From: Erpobdella octoculata
Taxonomy: Eukaryota > Annelida > Clitellata > Hirudinida > Erpobdellidae
Direction of reading: 5' to 3'
Assembly: GCA_963978895.1 (NCBI GenBank)
Contig: OZ022245.1
Coordinates: 5,152,009-5,216,008, forward strand
Length of the DNA stretch: 64,000 nt
The position numbers and the translations under genes are program-made. Below, piece after piece: positions 1-10,378 of this stretch; the first letter of the stretch is position 1; each line of letters starts with the position of its first letter. The notes beneath the pieces were generated by a model. It saw only the letters and a program-made list of their open reading frames with translations, searched no databases and was not told where the DNA came from.

Positions 1-717
1 TTTTAAATAAAGGTACAAATTCTGAGTTTGAATATACTATATAGTGTAAAAAATAAAATTAATAAAAAGATCGCATACCGGCGCCTACCGCCGTGGTAAT
101 AGTTATAACGTTATATAACACGCTACGCGATTCATTCGTTTACACTTTTCCTTAAAACTCAAATTTTTTCTATGTAAAATTTTTAAAATTATAATTAAAT
201 TATTTATTTAATTAAAATAATTTTGTATAACATTTTAAATAAATTATTTATACAAATTATCATAATTTTTAAACTAGTGTTTACTTTTCATCGTGTTTAT
301 AGTTAATTATAGCCGAGAATTATGTATTAATCCGCCACACGGGCCGTCCGTGGGAAAGATTACCCAAAAAAAACTTTATTCAACTAAAACCAAAATTATT
401 TATCAAATTTCGTTTGTTTGCATTATGAAATTATTTAAAAAAATACCAACATTTAATTTGCGATAACGATGCACAGTAAAAATATTATCACGCAGACCAC
501 TTTTAAACAAAGACTTATGTACTGAATTTAGTATTTACAAATTTTTTTAAAATTGTAGTAATAATTTTTTATTAAATTTAAAAATAAATTAAAATTTTAA
601 TTAAAAATAAACGTAAAACAAAACAATATTGAAAGTAATAACTTGTCGTCTTTGTTGTTTTGAAAACAGATCTTGAACGATAACGCATTGCAACCACGTT
701 AATTCTTAAATCTTGAA
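1..717. other. AT-rich upstream region of REXO4, no gene seen
   Basis: No reading frame or RNA gene that I can support. Mostly A/T runs with two small GC islands near 80-130 and 330-355. The promoter of the REXO4-like gene presumably lies in the 3' part of this stretch, but I see no decisive TATA or initiator motif. Confidence 0.4.
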
Positions 718-3700
718 ATGAAGCGTAAATTTGAGGGTCAGGATAGATCGTTACCCAAAAAGAAATTTAAATCCCAGTTTAAGTGAGCAAGATGATGATA
801 ATCTTTTAGTATAGCGTCCTGGGTTGATTTCGAATCAGTTATTTACGGTGATTTATCGCGTTAATAAAATCAGCTAAAAAGTAATATTTTTATACTTTAT
901 AAAAAACTAAAATGTTCTTTTTAACAAAAATGCTTAGAAGCTTGGTGCCGATGATTGGAGGTATACATTTGAAAAGTAAAGATAAAAGTTAATTAAATAT
1001 AACTAGTTTTAAAATTTAAACATAAAATAGTTGATGTTTAGTTTTATTTAGTTTTTTGAAATCTAAAAAATATTTTTCTTAGAAAAATTTGAGTCAAAAA
1101 TTGGTTTGCTGCAGACATGCTTGGTTCACATAGCTCACACAGCATTTTAAGTGTGTGGATTTTGTAGATCTTGAAAAAAATTTAATTAATATTGCTAAAT
1201 TTAATTTTAATTTTAGTAATTTAATTTTTTCAGTTTTATAGTTCATTATAATAATAATATTATTCTTTAAGTAACTCAAGTTTAATGGTTCATTGCTTGT
1301 TTGTTTGGACAGGTCAGATGGTAGCAGCAAAAATCATCATTTGAAATCAAAAAAGTTCACTTCAAAGAAAAAGAAAGTTGGAGATAAAAAATTGTAATTA
1401 TTGGATCATTATTATTTTTACAAATATGTTTATAAATGTAATTCTCAATTCATCACTGAAGATCTTGACATTTTTTGCTAAATAATTGTAGCAAGACTTA
1501 ATTATGTACTGTACTACTTTGTCATCGAGGCTTGTTACTGAAGAATAGTTTTTATGCTATTGAGAGTCTGTTATGATAAAATATATGTCTCTGTAAAGTG
1601 TATATGCATGCATTTTAGTTACATATTTTACAGGTTTTTATTAACTTCCACCTATCGGGATGTTCATGAATCAGAGATTCACCCTTTTCTTAACTAGCAT
1701 TCGCCAATTCGCTCAAAAATTGTGCAGGCAATAATCTAAAAAAATTAATTCAGTTATATTTTTTTCTTATTGGTTGCTGTAACAGCATTTGTGATTGGCT
1801 GTCAGTTAGAGTGTTGGCCAATCATCAGTTTGCAATTAACTTTTTTCTCTTCTTAGATTAAATTTGGTTATTATTTTTACGATACGATTTACATATGAAG
1901 GTTTCTAAAAACAGCAGTAAAATAAGTTAATGAAAACGAAGATTATATAGTAAAATACTAGTATCAGAAATATTAAAATAAATAATTTTGATAATTTAGA
2001 GAAATAGTTTTGATAATTTTGATAAATAATTTTGATAATTTTTAGAAGCATGTGTCATATCTATTGTACAATTCAATTTTCTTGTTTTTAATTTTTAATA
2101 AATTTAATTTATTTTTCAGAGCAAATCAGCTATTTGGCTTAATTAAAGACGTGCAAGGGAAACAAACGTAAATTTATTGTACTTTTGTTTATTACAATAT
2201 ACACTCTAACAAATTCTTAAAGAAATATTTGAAACCATTTATCTAGAACAAATAAAAAGGTTCCTAAAGAAATTACTACAGAACAACTCAGTAATAAGGA
2301 TGAGTAAGTATAAAATTCTTGGCTATTGTATTATGTTATCGCAATGGTTTTTCTCTGATTATCTCTTTTTATTTAATAAAACAGTTGCTATTAGTTGAAA
2401 AGTGAAATTTTGTTTATTCTATCATCAGAAATTTTTAACATCTTTATTTAGATTTGTGTTTTTTACACATTGAGAAAAGTACATCGTAAGATGATTACTA
2501 GAGCTGACAATTTATTTTTCAATTCTATAGATTTGTTTTTTTTTAATTAATAGAAAGCTTCCTAAAGTAATGAAACCCGTGAATAATGATGAATCCAGCT
2601 CCAAAAAAAGCATAAATAATAACAAACACTCGTGAGTAACATTCATAATCTATTAATTTATCAGTAAATGTCGATTGTAATTTATTTGTTGCTTTAATAA
2701 TTTTATTTCATGCCCCTGCAACAACATTTGCAAATTTAAAATTATTATTAAATCCATTGAAAAGATTTTGCAACTTCTTTTGTTTTAATTCACTTTTAAA
2801 ATATTTAATAAGACAATAGTTTTGCTGACTTTTAAGCCACAAAAGGTTTTACATTAGAAAATTTACTATGAACAGATCTGCATCGACATCTTGCAGTCAA
2901 ACAGAAAACACTCTTGATCGGACAACGAGTCTTAAGAAGAAGAAGATATCAGATGGGAATGGCATTAACAAGTAACTCTTTATTATTCGTGATTGTGGAC
3001 GTTTTTTTTTGTTTTAGTGTTGAAAGAATTTACGAATATCTTCAAAAGAACGTTTAATTTGGCTTTTAAAACTGTTATAATAAATTTTGTGTAAAAATAA
3101 AAGGTTTGCAATTCTTGCTGGTCTATATTAATAAGATTTAAATTCATTAAACTTTTTACATTCTTGAGACAATTTTTCTTACTTATTTTTATTTGATTCA
3201 ATTGTCTAGTTTTTAACTTTCAGAAACATCCATCAATCTAAAATCTCTTCGAACAAACAAGATGTTTGTGACAAGAAACCATCGGAACAGAAAGCGTTTG
3301 TGACGATTTTTACATTTATTTATTTCTATTTATAAACTAGAAACATTTTTTAAAATTTTATTTATTATTAAAATTTATGCGCATATAATTATAATAAATT
3401 TATTTCTTCACAGGACGGAGCCTGTCATTTGGTTTGACGATGTTGATGAAATTTTAATAGAAAGCTCTAAACCGAACGACGTCACCAAGTCTAAAAAGTC
3501 ACTTGTGAAAGCAAATTCAAGCAATGGGTGTGTTTGATTGATTTTATTGTAATGCAATATGTAGGTAATCTTGTGTTATTGTGTGGTTGGTCCAATGTCA
3601 TTAATGCGTCGCAGTATGTTATGCAATAAATGTTTTAATAGGATGTTCATTTTTTGTGAATATGTACTTTGTAAACAAAAGAAAGCAGTATAATCTGTTA

Positions 3701-5349
3701 GAGGAATAACTTGTTTGAATTGAATTTGGTAGATAAAATTGTTTTGTTTAAGCGACTAATAAAATATGATAAAGTTTTAATCACTGCTTAATCGTGTAAT
3801 TATTAAATTCACCAAATAAACGAATTCTATTCATATTTCAAGCATCACAAAAGTACTCGGCATGGATTGTGAAATGGTTGGTGTGGGAAAAGATGGAAGA
3901 GACAGCATACTTGCAAGAGTCTCGATTGTCAATCAGTTTGGTCACTGCGTCTACGACAAGTTCGTCAAGCCGACCGAACGTGTCACCGATTACAGGACTA
4001 AAGTCAGTGGAATAAGACCTTCGGACTTGCGAAACGGTCGGTTACAGAGTTACGATTGCTAAAATGTCAAAAGCTATTATTACACTGGCGGTGATCGTAG
4101 TATTGTTAATTAGAAGAATTACATTATTTATTTATTAGTTTTGCATTATTTTGTAATCCTCGATTGTGCTGTAATCGACCATTGCTGTATTATTTGCACG
4201 ATGCTTCTTTTTTTATTATATAGGATTACTTATCCAATTTCCATTGCGTTGTAATTAGGTGAATTAGTTACCTAATGCTCTATTATCAAGTGGATTATTT
4301 ACTTATGCTATTGTAAATGTGTCATAATAAGGTGAATTAGTTATATAATCATAATAGATTTTTCTTTGCGTGCTTTTTATACAGGTGAAGACTTCAAGGT
4401 AGTTCAGAAAGAGGTTTACGATTTGATCAATGGAAAAATTCTTGTCGGTCATGCAATCAGTCATGATCTTGAGGTTTGTTTTAATTTCTTCATTCTAAAA
4501 AATGCACTTGATTTAAAGTAAATGTTTCTTTATTTCTAATTGTTGAAAGCTTGAAACTTGTCATTTTTATTTTAATAATTAAAAATAATCTAATTTAATT
4601 TTAGAAAAATTGAGTTTTATTTTTTTACCAGCTTTCTTCATGTGATGTTATTAAGTTGGCGATGTTTTGTATAGAATAATAATGAATTTTGTTTTTCTTT
4701 TAGAGTAAATTTTTAAATGGTATTTTAATTCACTACTTTCCCACCAAATGGCAGGTTCTTGTGCTGAGTCATCCTCGAAAAATGATCAGGGACACTTCTC
4801 GGTTTAAGCCATTCAGGGCTGTAACAGGAGGGGGCACACCATCACTTAAAAAACTCACCGAAAAGTTGCTGGGAGTTGCAATTCAGTCTGGTGAACATGA
4901 TTCAGTAGGTTTAATAGTTCTTTAGTAGTAGGTTTAATAGTTCTTTAATTGTAGGTTTAATAGTTCTTTAATTGTAGGTTTAATAGTTTTTCAATAGTAG
5001 GTTTAATAGTTTTTCAATAGTTGGTTTAATAGTTCAAATTTGCTCTTAAAAACTCTACTTTGTATTGTAACATGATTAAATAGGATCATGCACTCTCGTG
5101 TTGATAGAACAAGACCAGCAATTTTAGCGATATTCATGCTCTCTGAAAAGTTGTTAAAGCTCAGTTTTTCATTCATAGATACAAGATGCTCAGGCGACTA
5201 TGAGGTTGTACACAATGTATAAAAAACGATGGGAGGCTGACATATTAGAGAAGAAGTTTAAAACGAAAAATGAGTCTTCGAAGAAAAAAAACAAAAAAGG
5301 CCAACAAGATAATAATAATGTTAAGGAAGATAATTTGTTGTATGAATAA
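718..5349 (+). CDS. REXO4: REXO4-like RNA exonuclease 4 (DEDDh family), 12 exons
   Basis: Predicted nucleolar 3'-5' exonuclease of the REX4/ISG20 group, which act in rRNA processing. Exons by GT-AG and frame: 718-782, 1313-1393, 2120-2167, 2247-2303, 2554-2631, 2876-2971, 3224-3295, 3414-3527, 3843-4036, 4385-4473, 4755-4904, 5179-5349 (404 codons; human REXO4 is about 420). Residues 1-200 are lysine-rich and low complexity, as expected for a nucleolar protein, ending in the family's IWFDDVDE motif. The exonuclease domain follows: ExoI D212/E214 in DCEMVGVG, the YDKFVKPTE and VSGIRP motifs, ExoII D296 in GHAISHDL, and ExoIII H346 with D351 in EHDSIQDAQ. All DEDDh residues are present. Every intron between exons 1 and 9 is in phase 2. 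The start is the first in-frame ATG; the C-terminus is a lysine-rich tail. Identity is firm; exon 1-3 edges are less certain because the N-terminus is not conserved. Confidence 0.92.
809..855 (+). repeat. Solo fragment of a long-TIR element end
   Basis: In REXO4 intron 1, TAGTATAGCGTCCTG followed by a diverged GATTTCGA stretch resembles the terminal inverted repeat of the element at 32796-33934. It is probably a decayed end or a solo relic; no partner end is visible nearby. Confidence 0.45.
4905..5035 (+). repeat. Tandem repeat of about 22 bp in REXO4 intron 11
   Basis: About six imperfect copies of TAGGTTTAATAGTTCTTTAA, starting directly at the 5' splice site of the intron, so the first unit overlaps the donor GTAGGT. 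Confidence 0.75.
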
Positions 5350-6560
5350 CTTGTTCGTTATTGTTTTCATTTAGTTTTAACACTGAAGATATGATGTGTT
5401 GTTTCGTCTCTTATTACGAAAAGTTATTGCTTGTTTTATTGCCTAAGCTAATTTATCAACAAGTTATAGGTTGAGTGAGAGTCTGAGATGTTCCAAACTA
5501 TGTAAACGATCATCGTCACCTCTACATTTGGGACGCTGTCTGAATAATTTAATTTGCAAGATAGCAAGAAATCAGATTCTTATTAAATATGGTGTTAATT
5601 TTTAAAAAACCGAACCACAAAATTGTATTGAAGTAAGCTCAATAATCGAGCACGGCGCTTATCTTTATGCCATCCCGAAAATGGCAGTCGACAAGATTTG
5701 GAGTCTGAGAACGTTCTGTAGCTCCTTGGTTACGTTCCTCTCGAGTGCAAGCAGCACAAATGTGCCATTTTTGGGTATAAGTTATGGTAGACTCTGGTAG
5801 AGTGTTACTAAATGGCCACATTGTTCCCTGTCAATTTTATTTGAGAATGTTTTTGTACTAAATAGACTACTTAACATTCCTGGCTTCAAGATAGATATAT
5901 GTATATGTTAGTAGAGTATGCCTGTAAAGCTTTATCCGTTTGTTATTGTGACATGCTATGCTAGTATGTGTGCGGAGGTTGATTGTGATAATAGATTGCG
6001 TGAAGGACAACAAGTTCCTAATACTTTTGAGATTGCAATCAAGAATTTAACTGAACGAGCACGAGATGAAAGCAGAGCAGCTATGCTGCAGATATTGAGA
6101 AAAAAAACAAAGAGACAACAGGAAAAGTTTAGTCCACGGCTGTTGGACCTGTCCTAAAAACAGCCATTGCGGACTTGCTGTCAGTGATTGACAGCAAATC
6201 CTCAGAAAGTGGTTTGTCTGAGTGTATTAGTCTGCATGGTTCTAGCAGGGCAACTTGGTGCAGAAAATTGAACAAATCAGCGCAGGATCATTCAGTGTGG
6301 ACAATTTGGAACAGAAAATTGCTAACAGGGTTGCCCACCCTGGCATTGCCCCGGTTTTTTCCTTGCTGGCTAATTTTCTTTTTCTTCGATTTTATTCTCG
6401 TTGGCTATTTTTATTATCTTTCCAGGGTTGTTAATATCGATGTTGATATTCGATAATATCGACAATATATTTTGTTTATCGAAATTGGTATCAACGATAC
6501 TTTCTCAAATATTTATCGACGATATGTTTATACCCTTTTTTGATTTTCCTGTTGAGTCTC
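5350..6560. other. Intergenic, possible MULE/FLYWCH-type remnant
   Basis: No intact gene. A + strand frame at 5918-6157 has a basic helical tail with NLTERARDESRAAM, which loosely resembles the linker after FLYWCH zinc fingers in Mutator-like transposons; I would not rely on it. A 9-bp stem hairpin (TTGCTGTCA / TGACAGCAA) lies near 6175-6200. From 6420 to 6530 there is a relative of the TATCGACGATA-type repeat seen at 21.9 kb. Confidence 0.3.
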
Positions 6561-6564
6561 TTTT

Positions 6565-6840
6565 TTTTCAAACTTTTATTTAGGTTACAATCTCTGTTTG
6601 TGTGTGGCTTTCTCTGTACGCAAATCTTGCAAGTAAAATTTAACCAACTTATTGACTAGCTAGGAAGCTGAAACTTTAAGCATAGGTTTATATTGGATGA
6701 CAATACAGGATTCCATTAAAAAAACTCAATTTGAACATCTTTCGTATTTCTAAATTGAGTGTATTTGAAATTAAAGTTTGTGTTAGAAAAACTCGTTTTT
6801 TCCTGTACTTGTTTTTCAATATCTGCAGCATAGCACGTTA
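6565..6840 (+). repeat. Uninterrupted copy of a dispersed repeat (Helitron empty site)
   Basis: Matches 49668-49804 plus 50951-51060 with modest divergence (shared CAATCTCTGTTTGTGTGTG, CTAGGAAGCTGAAACTT, GACAATACA). The second copy is split by a Helitron; here the corresponding point, between 6697 and 6698, is intact. The repeat itself is not recognised. Confidence 0.85.
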
Positions 6841-7085
6841 GTCAAGTAGTTGAGGCTATAACAGATGCTTTTGGCACACTGTTGATCGCTTCACTTGAAA
6901 CACAGTAGAACTCGTGTTATAATGCCGTTTCCGGTGTAACTGGCAGCTAATAAGTTTGATGCGTTGTGTGACAAGCTGGAAATAAGGCGCCTCCTTGCAA
7001 GCCAAAAGCGCTTCGTGTCAAAATATGTCTATGTGTTCAAACTAGTGTATTGTGGTTTTGGTTAGGACATTCCCCCCTCCACACG

Positions 7086-7622
7086 GGGTAGAGTTAGAGT
7101 TCACGTAAGAGAAAAAAGAGCCGATTGTAACGCCTTCGTCGATCCTGGAGCCTCCCTTAAGATGGAAGTTGACGCCATTGCTTCGTCCTGCTGAAGTGCT
7201 TCTATTAGCGTCCACAACGAGGAGTGGCGATGCCCAACAGGGCTAGAAAACCCACAGTTCCATGATTCGCATAGATTGTTGGTTCGTTCAATCACCCCCA
7301 TTAAAGTAGTTAATTGTGAACGTTCCACAGCGGTGGTGAGAAAAATGGTGGCGTCCGACGAAAGCGTAGTTTTTGAATGCCAACCCAGTTCCTGGGCGCT
7401 GGACCCGTCTGATCGCTCCGGACACATATGTGGCATCAAAGTACCCCACTAGATCTTCCAGAGCTTCGAGGTCATTGTCAAGTAGTATTTTACCACGAAT
7501 GTAACACTGTGCAGAATTACATTAGTATTTTACCACGAGTGTAACACTATCTACTTTGTTCACCTATCTTTTAAAAATGTGTTTGTGTGTTGGTTAGAAA
7601 AACGTGAACTCTAACTCTGCCT
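7086..7622. mobile_element. Decayed Mutator-like (MULE) element bounded by inverted repeats
   Basis: A 17-bp perfect inverted repeat, AGAGTTAGAGTTCACGT near 7090-7106 and its complement near 7602-7620, brackets a broken MULE transposase C-terminus on the - strand. Flanks beyond the repeats (GGACATT..., ...TGTCCTA) remain partly complementary, so the true ends may be slightly further out. The 5' half of a full MULE is absent. Confidence 0.55.
7101..7495 (-). pseudogene. MULE transposase C-terminal fragment, frameshifted
   Basis: Reading from high to low coordinate, one frame gives the family's GYFDATYV and RRVQRPG motifs. A second frame gives SPPLWNVH, then a third gives RTNNLCESWNCGFSS and SLWTLIEALQQDEA, the typical end of MULE transposases (RTNN-E-W-...-H-S-W). 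At least two frame changes plus stops show it is dead. The catalytic DDE core is not present. Confidence 0.7.
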
Positions 7623-7797
7623 TGTCCTACCTCGGGGTGAGGAGAGGGGATTGTCCTATCCCGGGAAAAAAAATTGTAGCCCGGGGTGGGAAAACGCCCA
7701 GGGGGAGGAAATGTTCGTTCTCCAAATTCAGTTCTCCAAGAGCCTATCACAATGAGAAATTAATGGCCAAAGGAATATATTAACTCTTAAAATCTAC

Positions 7798-8027
7798 TTA
7801 TTAATAATAATAATGTTTGACAATATTTAGAGTGGCGTAAATCCTAAAGGACTTCAAGGCCACTGAAGGGTTCTTTGCAGAGGCAGCCATTTATTGGCGC
7901 CTACCCCTTTAGCAATGCGAGTGAACTCCTTGCTTAAGGGAGTTACGCTGGTGACGCCGGTGAGGCTTGAACTGCCGACCTAATGATCGACAAGCGAGCG
8001 CTCTACCGCTCTTCCACCAGCGCCTCT
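7798..8027 (-). mobile_element. tRNA-derived SINE, - strand
   Basis: On the - strand: tRNA-like head with an A-box-like TGGTGGAAGAGCGG (about 8008-8022) and B-box-like CAGTTCAAGCC, a body of about 130 bp, then an ATTATTATTATTAATAAG tail at low coordinates. It is head to head with the + strand SINE that starts near 8035. Arm pairing is too poor for a working tRNA. Confidence 0.65.
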
Positions 8028-8034
8028 TATTCCG

Positions 8035-8165
8035 TGGCGGTGTTGGTTAAATGGTAAAGCATTTGCCTGTCGGCTTGGAGGTCGGCGGTTCGAATCTCAC
8101 CGGCGTTACAATCGTAGCTCCCTTAAGCTCAGGTTGTGTAACGCGGGGTTAACTAACTCCTTTCA
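8035..8165 (+). mobile_element. tRNA-derived SINE head, + strand
   Basis: A perfect A-box consensus TGGTTAAATGG (8044-8054) and B-box GGTTCGAATCT (8087-8097), followed by the same body start as the - strand copy (CACCGGCGT, then CTCCCTTAAGC). The T-stem does not pair well, so this is a SINE rather than a tRNA gene. The 3' part is truncated or diverged. Confidence 0.65.
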
Positions 8166-8461
8166 CTAACCTAAAAAATTCAAACTTACAGCTTGAATTA
8201 CAAGCCCTTCAACGTTTATTTCTGTTCACAGCCTATCACCATGAGATTGTCTATGTGAAAACTTCGTTTATTGTTACAAGCAGTAATTTGAAAAGAGTTA
8301 ATTTTAGTTTATTTTAGGTTATTCCGTGATTCATGGTATATACCATGATATCTATGAAGGTTGGAAGGACTTTGTAAAAAAGTTTTAAACGGCGAATACA
8401 AATGTATTTTTAACATATATATTTAAGATATATTTAAGAAAATTTTGTTTATATATATATA

Positions 8462-8700
8462 CTAGCGGGGTTACCCGGCGTTTCAGAGGTTTTTCATCAT
8501 TTTTCTCTCTTCCTCCCGTTTCCTTCCCCGCTTGCTCTCCTGTTTCCGTTCCCGCTCGCGCTCATTTTTTCTTTTCCACTCTTTCATAACTTATTTTAGC
8601 CCATAAAACGTAAAATAGATTTAGCCCATAAAACGTAAAATAGATTTAGCCCATAAAACGTAAAATAGATTTGCTAAAAGTTGCTTGAAGCCTTCAAACG
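8462..8700 (-). mobile_element. Helitron 3' terminal remnant
   Basis: Read on the - strand, the segment ends in ...CGCCGGGTAACCCCGCTAG followed by T, a Helitron-like end (CTAG next to T) related to the one at 13505. The body keeps the CTCCCGTTTCC / CCCGCTCGC low-complexity motif seen in the other remnants. The expected stem is damaged here. Confidence 0.6.
8595..8672 (+). repeat. 26-bp tandem repeat, three copies
   Basis: Three exact or near-exact units of TTAGCCCATAAAACGTAAAA plus TAGA in tandem. Confidence 0.9.
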
Positions 8701-8757
8701 TTGTTACGTAAACAAATTTTGAATTTTATTACGCAATTACCTTCGATCGTCGTACAT

Positions 8758-8853
8758 AGGAACTTTTGGCCAGGAAAGTTAAGAATGTTTGGACTCCTTC
8801 TCCGATCCCCGCCTCAGGGGGCCAAAAAACCTTCCGGGCCAAAAGTGCCTATA
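8758..8853. repeat. Short inverted repeat of about 95 bp
   Basis: AGGAACTTTTGGCC at the left and GGGCCAAAAGTGCCT at the right form an imperfect inverted pair around a GC-richer core. It could be a tiny MITE; no target duplication was identified. Confidence 0.35.
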
Positions 8854-8986
8854 CATGATCATTGCTTTAACTCGCCTGATGCAATGCAACTACAAATTTG
8901 TTCTTTTTCAACTGATCTCGTCGGCAATGTAAAGACGAGGTCAATAATAACTTTAGGAGTTCACTAAAATTGTTTGGAATACGATT

Positions 8987-9704
8987 ATAAATAAAAATAA
9001 CTCAATAGATCTAATTTATCTAGACTTTGCAAAGGCTTTTGACAAAGTACCTCGTAAAAGACTAGAAAAGAAATTGCATGCATACGGAATACAGGGGAAA
9101 TTACTTAAATGGATAACCAACTGGTTGAAAAAAAGAAGACAACGACTAAGGATCAAAGAAGCGGTCTCAAGCTGGGTAGATGTAACAAGTGGAGTTCCAC
9201 AAGGATCAGTGTTAGGACCACTATTGTTTATAATTTACGTAGATGACATTGACAATAGATTAGTTTCAAAAATTTCAAAGTTTGCAGATGACACAAAACT
9301 ATGTGCCAAAGTCAACAACAAAGAAGAAGCGAAGAGATTAGAAAGTTATCTAGCCAAATTATTTCAATGGTCTACAGACTGGCAAATGTTCTTCAACATT
9401 GATAAATGTGCAGTGATGCACATAGAAGCAAGAAATAAGAAATTTGACTACCAACTTGGAGGAAAACAACTGAGATCAACAGAAAAAGAAAAGGACCTGT
9501 GAATCATCATCCACCAAAACATGAAACCATCAAAACAATGCCAGACAGCTGCGGCCAAGGCAAACAGAATGCTAGGATATATCAAAAGAACTGTGGTAAG
9601 CAGAGAAAAAAAACATTATTTTGAACCTGTAAAAAACTCTAGTTCGGCATCATATAGAATAGTGTGTCCAAGCATGGAGCCCACACTTGAAAAAGACAAA
9701 AAAG

Positions 9705-9708
<4 letters not shown>
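8987..9708 (+). pseudogene. Non-LTR retrotransposon (CR1/L2/Jockey-like) reverse transcriptase, truncated
   Basis: 5'-truncated RT palm and thumb region. Visible motifs: DLIYLDFAKAFDKVP (motif A), SGVPQGSVLGPLLF (motif B), KFADDTKL (motif C with catalytic DD), then NIDKCAVMHI and a thumb region with KANRMLGYIKRTV. In-frame stops at about 9500 (TGA where GGA is expected), at about 9630 and at about 9661 show it is dead. Homology continues as [16 protein letters not shown] to the edge of the TA tract. The missing downstream part of such an ORF appears at 12335-12649 on the same strand, beyond the TRPML gene. Confidence 0.88.
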
Positions 9709-10245
<537 letters not shown>

Positions 10246-10378
10246 TTTCTTCTTTTTCCTGTTTCATGACTACATGTTCAATTTTTCGGGTATAAAAAAC
10301 TGTAAACGACAATAAGTCTAAAAGATTAAAGTTTAATTTTAAGCTTTTGAAGTCTGTTGGAAGTTAAAACATTACAAA

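Noticed and set aside
5639..5821. 60-codon - strand frame with HICAACTREERN as a zinc finger protein
   Set aside because: Cys spacing does not fit FLYWCH, BED or C2H2 fingers and there is no splice context.
8037..8108. Possible functional tRNA gene
   Set aside because: A and B boxes are good, but acceptor and T stems pair poorly and a SINE body follows; same for the - strand copy.
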